Assembly (NCBI GenBank): GCA_036346205.1
Contig: JARFJB010000002.1
Coordinates: 3,248,001 to 3,312,000, forward strand
Source: Vesta saturnalis
Taxonomy: Eukaryota > Arthropoda > Insecta > Coleoptera > Lampyridae
DNA length: 64,000 bases
Reading direction: 5' to 3'
Part shown: in pieces, positions 58,820 through 64,000 of the stretch
Position numbering within the stretch: the first letter of the stretch is position 1
Layout: each line of letters starts with the position of its first letter
Program-made: the position numbers and the translations under genes
Notes under the pieces: model-generated
Told to the model about the DNA's origin: nothing
Database searches by the model: none
What the model saw: the letters and a program-made list of their open reading frames with translations, nothing else

Positions 58820-59580
58820 AAAATATTAAGCAGCATGATGAATTGCAGAGCTCAGGCCGATTTAATCGATATGCAGACTGAACCAGATAAGGGCTTCAGA
58901 TTTATTCTTAACTATCAAGATCACTTGACAAACTTTGTTTTCCTAAGCCCCTGAAGAGTAAGCGATCAGAAGAGGTAGCGGTTAATCTTCTAGATATTTT
59001 CTGTATTGTCAGAGCTCCTTTCATTTTTAGTGATAATGGCCGAGAATTTACGGCTTCAGTTATTAAGGAACTGGCAAACATGTTTGAGACGAAGATAGTT
59101 CACGGGAAACCTACGCATTTTCAGTCCCTAGACTGCGTAGAGAGAGCTAACCAGGATGTTCGGGATATCCTTGTTTCACGGCTAGCTGACAACATTACAT
59201 CTTGGCCCGAGGGGCTGCATTTTATTCAGCTGAAGAAAAATAGGTCTTTTCATCGTGGTATCGGTAGAAGCCCGCATGAAGCTATGTTCGGTAGCCCATT
59301 ACAGTTTCAGTTAGGTACAAAATCAGGCACCATAGAAAATCTTTATGCTCGGAATGAATTTCAAATTGCTTTTTACAAATTAGTGATGTTAATGCCACAA
59401 TATCACTAAGAAAAGCGGCGGCAATAGAGACGAATTCAAAAAAAGGCTTTTTTGAAATGTAATTGCTGAAACCGTTGTGTAAATACAACAATTTTATGTT
59501 TAAAGACTAACGTGAAATGCAATTAGAAATGTCATTCTTCGTCAACATGTTCAAACAAATGATACTATTACGGATTAACA
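58820..59580 (+). pseudogene. Integrase (rve) relic, KRAB-A-domain-protein-2/Ginger-like
   Basis: ADLIDMQTEPDKGFRFILNY (first Asp), QDHLTNFVFLSP, then VNLLDIFCIV, APFIFSDNGREFTASVIKEL (second Asp) and, in the longest open part (59080-59409), FETKIVHGKPTHFQSLDCVE followed by RANQDV (the Glu of VERAN completes DDE). NRSFHRGIGRSPHEAMFGSP is the family hallmark after the core. The end (about 59410-59580) retains SLRKAAAIE and NSKKGFFE before scattered Cys codons, like the Cys-rich tail of such proteins. Cut-and-paste Ginger elements and insect KRAB-A domain protein 2-like genes share this integrase. One frameshift before 59080 and stops in the tail. Confidence 0.78.
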
Positions 59581-59680
59581 CTAAATGAAAACCACTTCCA
59601 TTTCGTACTTTGGACGTTTTGTAATGCACAAACCGAAGATTGCGCATTTTTTTCGGTCAATGCATCATTCTAGGTTTGTT

Positions 59681-60162
<482 letters not shown>

Positions 60163-60164
60163 TA

Positions 60165-62306
60165 CTGAATGTTTCAAAAAACGTTCCGCTAGTAGTAATA
60201 AAATAGAATATTAAAAAATAACGTTAGTTTGGTTAATAAATATGTATCCGAAAACTATTCCTTAAGAAGATACAGCCTGTAACAGTGGTCCCAAAAATCC
60301 TTTTTTTTTAATATTTCTGAAATGGTTTAAGATACCTAAATCAAATTTCGTTCAGAAATGTGTTGACAAATCTTAATATTTTGTACAGGAGCGTCGATAA
60401 AGGGAGGGTTCCACTTATTTTGCCCCCAAACTTTTTGTATGGGGATATTTTTTTTGGGCAAAGATAATAATGTTTAAACAATTTGCCACAAAAAAGTTGA
60501 AAAAAAAATTACTGGTTTTGGAGTTATTTGAGGTTCTAACATGTTTTACCTAAAATAAGAAAATAAAAGAAATATTGAGTTAATTTGATTTACTTGAATT
60601 AAGTAGGCTTATACAGCAGACTTTTTTTTGTTTGACAGATTCATTTGACACATTCATGTTGATAGTTTTGGTTTGTTTAACAAATAATAATGCTTTAAAA
60701 TGAATATGTACACTAACAGTGACTATACCGATATTTTGTTAACATTAGGGGAATGTGATGGATGCTAAAGCATCGAAAATCAAAAGAAGTGTTCCGAATA
60801 TAAAAGCATTTTTTAACTTAGTGAGGCGGTGCCGTGAGACTAGAACCTTTAAACCAAAAAAGGTAAATTTTGGTAGATCACGAGTGGCAAGAATTCCTCA
60901 AACAGAAGAAAATATTTTAAATCTAGTTGTTCGGATCCTACGATAAGTGTAAGAAATGTGGCAAAGGCAAGTAACGCAGGTGTTTCTAGTGTACATCGTG
61001 TATTAAAAGAACAATCATTGCTCTCGTTTCACTACAGGCAAGTACAAGAATTATTGCCTGAAGATCTTTTTTTGAGAAGAGACTTTCGCGAATTAGTACA
61101 AGGAAGAATGAGACAGAACCCTGATTTTTTACAAAATATTATTTTCACCGATAAACCAACTTTTACTAGACAAGGTATGTTTAATAATCATAACAGTCAC
61201 TTCTGGGCAGAGGAAAATCCAAAGGTTACGCACTATCAACATAATTTTAAGTTGAATGTATGGGCTGCTTCAATAGGCAACCGCCACGTTGCATATCATA
61301 TTTTTTATGGAAATTTAAATGATGTTTATTAAGAATTTTTGGATAATCATTTATTTCCGCTATTAGAAGATTTTTGATCTAAGAAGAACTATGGTTTTTA
61401 TGCATGATGGTGCTCTACCTCATTTCAGTAGACAAGCTAGAAGATGGCTCAACGAACATTTTCCAAATCGTTGGATTGGTCGAGGTGCTGATGCTCCTAT
61501 CCACTGGACACCAAGGTCCCCTGACCTAAATCCCTTGGATTTTGATGTGTGGAGTTTAGTTGAAGAAAAAGTATATTCAAGCGAAATAAATTCCATTGCA
61601 GAAGTTCAAGCGAGAGTTGAAAATCATTTAAGAATGTTAATTCAATAACCACGGCAACCGCAAAGGATTATGTTTTCACTAGAAAAACGTTTACGATTAC
61701 GTATTCGTGAAAATGGTGAGCATTTCGAACATTTAATGTAAAAACCTATACCTACTTATTCAATTTTTTTTTCTGTTTGTTTTGTGTTATTCGTTTGTTT
61801 TTTTAAATTGTTTCCTTTGTCTGTTCTGAGTTAATGCCATACAATTAAAACCTTTTCTAAGTTCCAAATAATTTTATTCATTGTTTCATGTTAAAATAAT
61901 TTATTAATTCGGTTAGCATTACTTGCTAAAACCTCAAATAACTTCAAAACCAGTAATTTTGTTGACTTTCAACAAGAGTATCTTTTTTGTAGCAAATTGT
62001 TTAAAAAATACTATTTTTGCCCAAAAAATTAAAAATATCCCCATAAAAAAAAGTTGGGGGTAAAACAAGAGACACCCCCTTTTTAGCAACGCTCCTCTAC
62101 AAAATATTAAAAATTTGTCAACACTATCTTTTCTGATCTAATCAAAGGTATTTGAGCTCTAAATTTTATTTAGGTATCTTAAACCGTTTCAGAGATAATA
62201 AAAAAAAAGAATTGTGTGGACCACTTTACAGGGCCGTATCTTCTTAAGGAGGAATTTTCGAACACATGTTTATTAACCAAACTAACGTTATTTCTTAAAC
62301 ACCCTG
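60165..62306 (+). mobile_element. Long-TIR Tc1/mariner-like element, best preserved
   Basis: A 2142-bp element flanked by TA (60163-60164 and 62307-62308). Ends CTGAATGTTT and AAACACCCTG. Inverted repeats of about 390 bp (60165-60555 and 61915-62306) share AACGTTAGTTTGGTTAATAA, CTTAAGAAGATAC, TGGTTTAAGATACCTAAAT, TGTTGACAAAT and CAAATAACT(C/T)CAAAACCAGT. The transposase is encoded in between on the plus strand. Confidence 0.92.
60700..61741 (+). pseudogene. DDE transposase pseudogene, few lesions
   Basis: ATG at 60700 (MNMYTNSDYTDILLTLGECD), frameshift, then 60755-60946 with KAFFNLVRRCRETRTFKPKK; another frameshift leads to 60958-61332 with SNAGVSSVHRVLKEQ, FRELVQGRMRQNPDFLQNI, IFTDKPTFTRQG (first Asp, neighbouring Glu changed to Lys), NHNSHFWAEENPK and FKLNVWAASIGNRHV; stops and a frameshift, then 61391-61648 with MHDGALPHFSRQARRWLNEH (second Asp) and HWTPRSPDLNPLDFDVW (third acidic residue). 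It ends RENGEHFEHLM with TAA at 61739-61741. The few interruptions make it the most recent member here. From the Asp of HDGA to the Asp of PLDF I count 43 intervening residues. Confidence 0.9.
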
Positions 62307-62308
62307 TA

Positions 62309-63436
62309 TAATTAAATTATTAATTATTAAAACCTGCACTGTACGTTAAAACGTAGTTTCAATTTAAGTACATGCGTTAGAAGAAGATGCAAATGTACAT
62401 CGGCATGTCTTTACATAAATGGCAAATATCGACCTATAACCATTTACACAGCGGAACTTCAAATGTTTTCACTTATATCGTTTTTAAAATGTTACATACT
62501 TAACTAAATTAAATTGAATAATTCTCATTTATTTAAAATATACATAAATAAATTCATTATGACGATATAAACAATTAAGTTCCTAAAAAGTACCTAAACA
62601 ATTAAAAAACAATCGAGATCGAATACGTACATCAAATATTAATATACAATTTACATAAAATCGTTTTACTATCTAATTGCTTACGGTGAATTTCTTAATT
62701 CGAAACCTTCAACACGCCGCTTAAATTTTAAATTATTTTATATTTTTTACAAATTGACAATTATTATTTTCAGTTATTTTGGAAACTTTTAACTATAATT
62801 GTGCACAAAAAAGAATTCCCGTTAAGAATATTGAAATTCGAAGGTTTTTTTGGTTTCGAAAAGCGTTTTAAACTTCAATTTTACACAAAAAAGACGAACT
62901 TGACGTCACAACATTCAAAAACTGAAATTTTGCAGTTTTTTGTCTTTCAAAAAAACTTTTTAACTATAATTGTACACAGAGGAATTAGCAGATTCCCTAA
63001 TAACTGTCATTATAATTCCAATCATTGTCTTCTGTATCGCTCCCTCCGACAGACATTTATACTACATATTTGTAATTATTATGATAATTGGCGATTTCAG
63101 AAAAATAACATACGACCCCTGTTAGTGAAGTTGACCCAACCCCCTAAAACTTGATATTGCTGAATTTATTTTACGGTAAATTAAAATTTTATTTGAAATA
63201 TATTATGTTTGGTTTCTTTAAGTATTTATGAAAAGATAATAAGACAGACGTTGCTATTTTTGTTTTGTTTCGAAATTGTCTTCTTTGTAAAATGATTTAT
63301 GTTTAGCAAAATACATGATGGTGACAACTTAAGTTGAAGGTAGCTTTGTAAAACAAATGAAAACAGTTGACGTTGGCAGAAGCCGATTTTGACGTTTTAA
63401 TTAATTTTCGTTCTTTGGTGTTGTTAACAATTAAAA
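62309..63436. other. No gene; weak internal repeat
   Basis: TTTTAACTATAATTGT(G/A)CACA occurs at about 62787 and 62968, with CAAAAACTGAAATTTTGCAG-like sequence between. A 117-codon open frame across it (62801-63154) is low-complexity and unrecognised. Confidence 0.45.
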
Positions 63437-64000
63437 GTGGCTCGTGGTAAAGCTGTTTCTGACGAAATAAGAAAAGTGATGATTCACTTGCATTTAAAAA
63501 GCAAAAATGCTTCCCAAATCGCTGAACGTGTTAATAAATCGAGATATACAGTCCGGAATATTATTAAACTGTACAAATCAACTGGATTTGTGGTTCAAAA
63601 ACCGAGAACTGAAAGTCATCCGCATTATTCCAATACAAACTTGAGACCTTTAAAAAGGATTATCAAGCAAAATCGATCGGAGTGCTAACCACAATGAATT
63701 ATGGAATCAGACAACGGGAAACAATTTGTCAAGAGCAACTTGTCACAGGGCTGCCAAAAAACTGGATTTAAAACTTACAAGATAAGCTTAAAACTTTTTT
63801 GTTTTTTGTTCGTGATTGATTCAATATTTCATAGGCGAAAGAGAAACGCTTACCGATAACGATTCAAAAGAAAAATAGACTACCATGGGGACAAATTATG
63901 GTCTCCAAACCAATGCAACTCCACTATTTGGAGCGATGAAGCTAGATTTGAAGTTTGAGTTGGTAATAGTAGGAGTCGTCTCATAAGAACTAAAGAAGAA
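63437..64000 (+). pseudogene. Tc1-like transposase, truncated by window end
   Basis: 63437-63688 reads RGKAVSDEIRKVMIHLHLKS, then NASQIAERVNKSRYTVRNII, a paired-like Tc1 HTH. The first codon is GTG rather than ATG, so the start has been lost. After a stop and frameshifts, TIWSDEARFEV (about 63930) is the first catalytic Asp motif of Tc1-type transposases (WSDExxF), followed by NSRSRLIRTKEE. The rest lies outside the window. Confidence 0.82.

Noticed and set aside
62801..63154. 117-residue open frame
   Set aside because: Low-complexity AT-rich sequence including a degenerate internal repeat; no domain recognised.

Overview
This is AT-rich nuclear DNA from an arthropod, most likely an insect (a beetle or similar). 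Every recognisable transposon belongs to a lineage common in insects, genes are split by short GT-AG introns, and long (TA)n and (CA)n tracts are everywhere. Only one conserved host gene is convincing: a CutA-family gene at 4419-4799. Nearly everything else is mobile DNA in various states of decay, plus microsatellites.

Layout. 0-10 kb: an end fragment of a TA-target transposon, a P-superfamily element (455-3410) with a THAP exon, the CutA gene, a mariner fossil (about 5.3-6.1 kb), and a Tc1/mariner-like element with arms of nearly 700 bp (6612-9438). 10-22 kb: a Copia-like gag fragment split by a 191-bp palindromic insertion, a pogo/Tigger-like element (12045-14980) with clustered palindromic subterminal motifs, a long gene-poor stretch, and a four-exon DDE transposase-like gene on the minus strand (19308-20798). 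22-32 kb: a 74-bp minisatellite, then a large inverted duplication (SINE plus LINE reverse transcriptase) around more transposase relics and a 1-kb dispersed repeat, then a fold-back element with tRNA-like ends. 34-42 kb: a LINE relic, a mariner with identifiable terminal repeats, a piggyBac relic whose 3' end is tandemly duplicated (523 bp x 2), and an almost full-length RTE-clade LINE (39053-42260).

42-54 kb: an inverted array of a short CGAATG-type motif, a second copy of the 1-kb repeat, a cluster of five (TA)n arrays, a Tc1-like element preceded by 21-bp tandem repeats, and a second pogo-like relic. 54-64 kb: two Penelope-like GIY-YIG fragments on either side of another long-TIR element (55258-57127), a third SINE copy, an integrase of the KRAB-A-domain-protein-2-like (Ginger-like) type, a well-preserved long-TIR element (60165-62306), and a Tc1-like transposase running off the end.

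No rRNA gene, functional tRNA gene, CRISPR array or operon is present. I found no clearly new multi-gene system. The most unusual signals are structural: repeated inverted duplication of transposon ends, (TA)n tracts that begin exactly at TA-target transposon ends, the palindromic subterminal motif of the pogo-like element, and tRNA-like sequences paired head to head.
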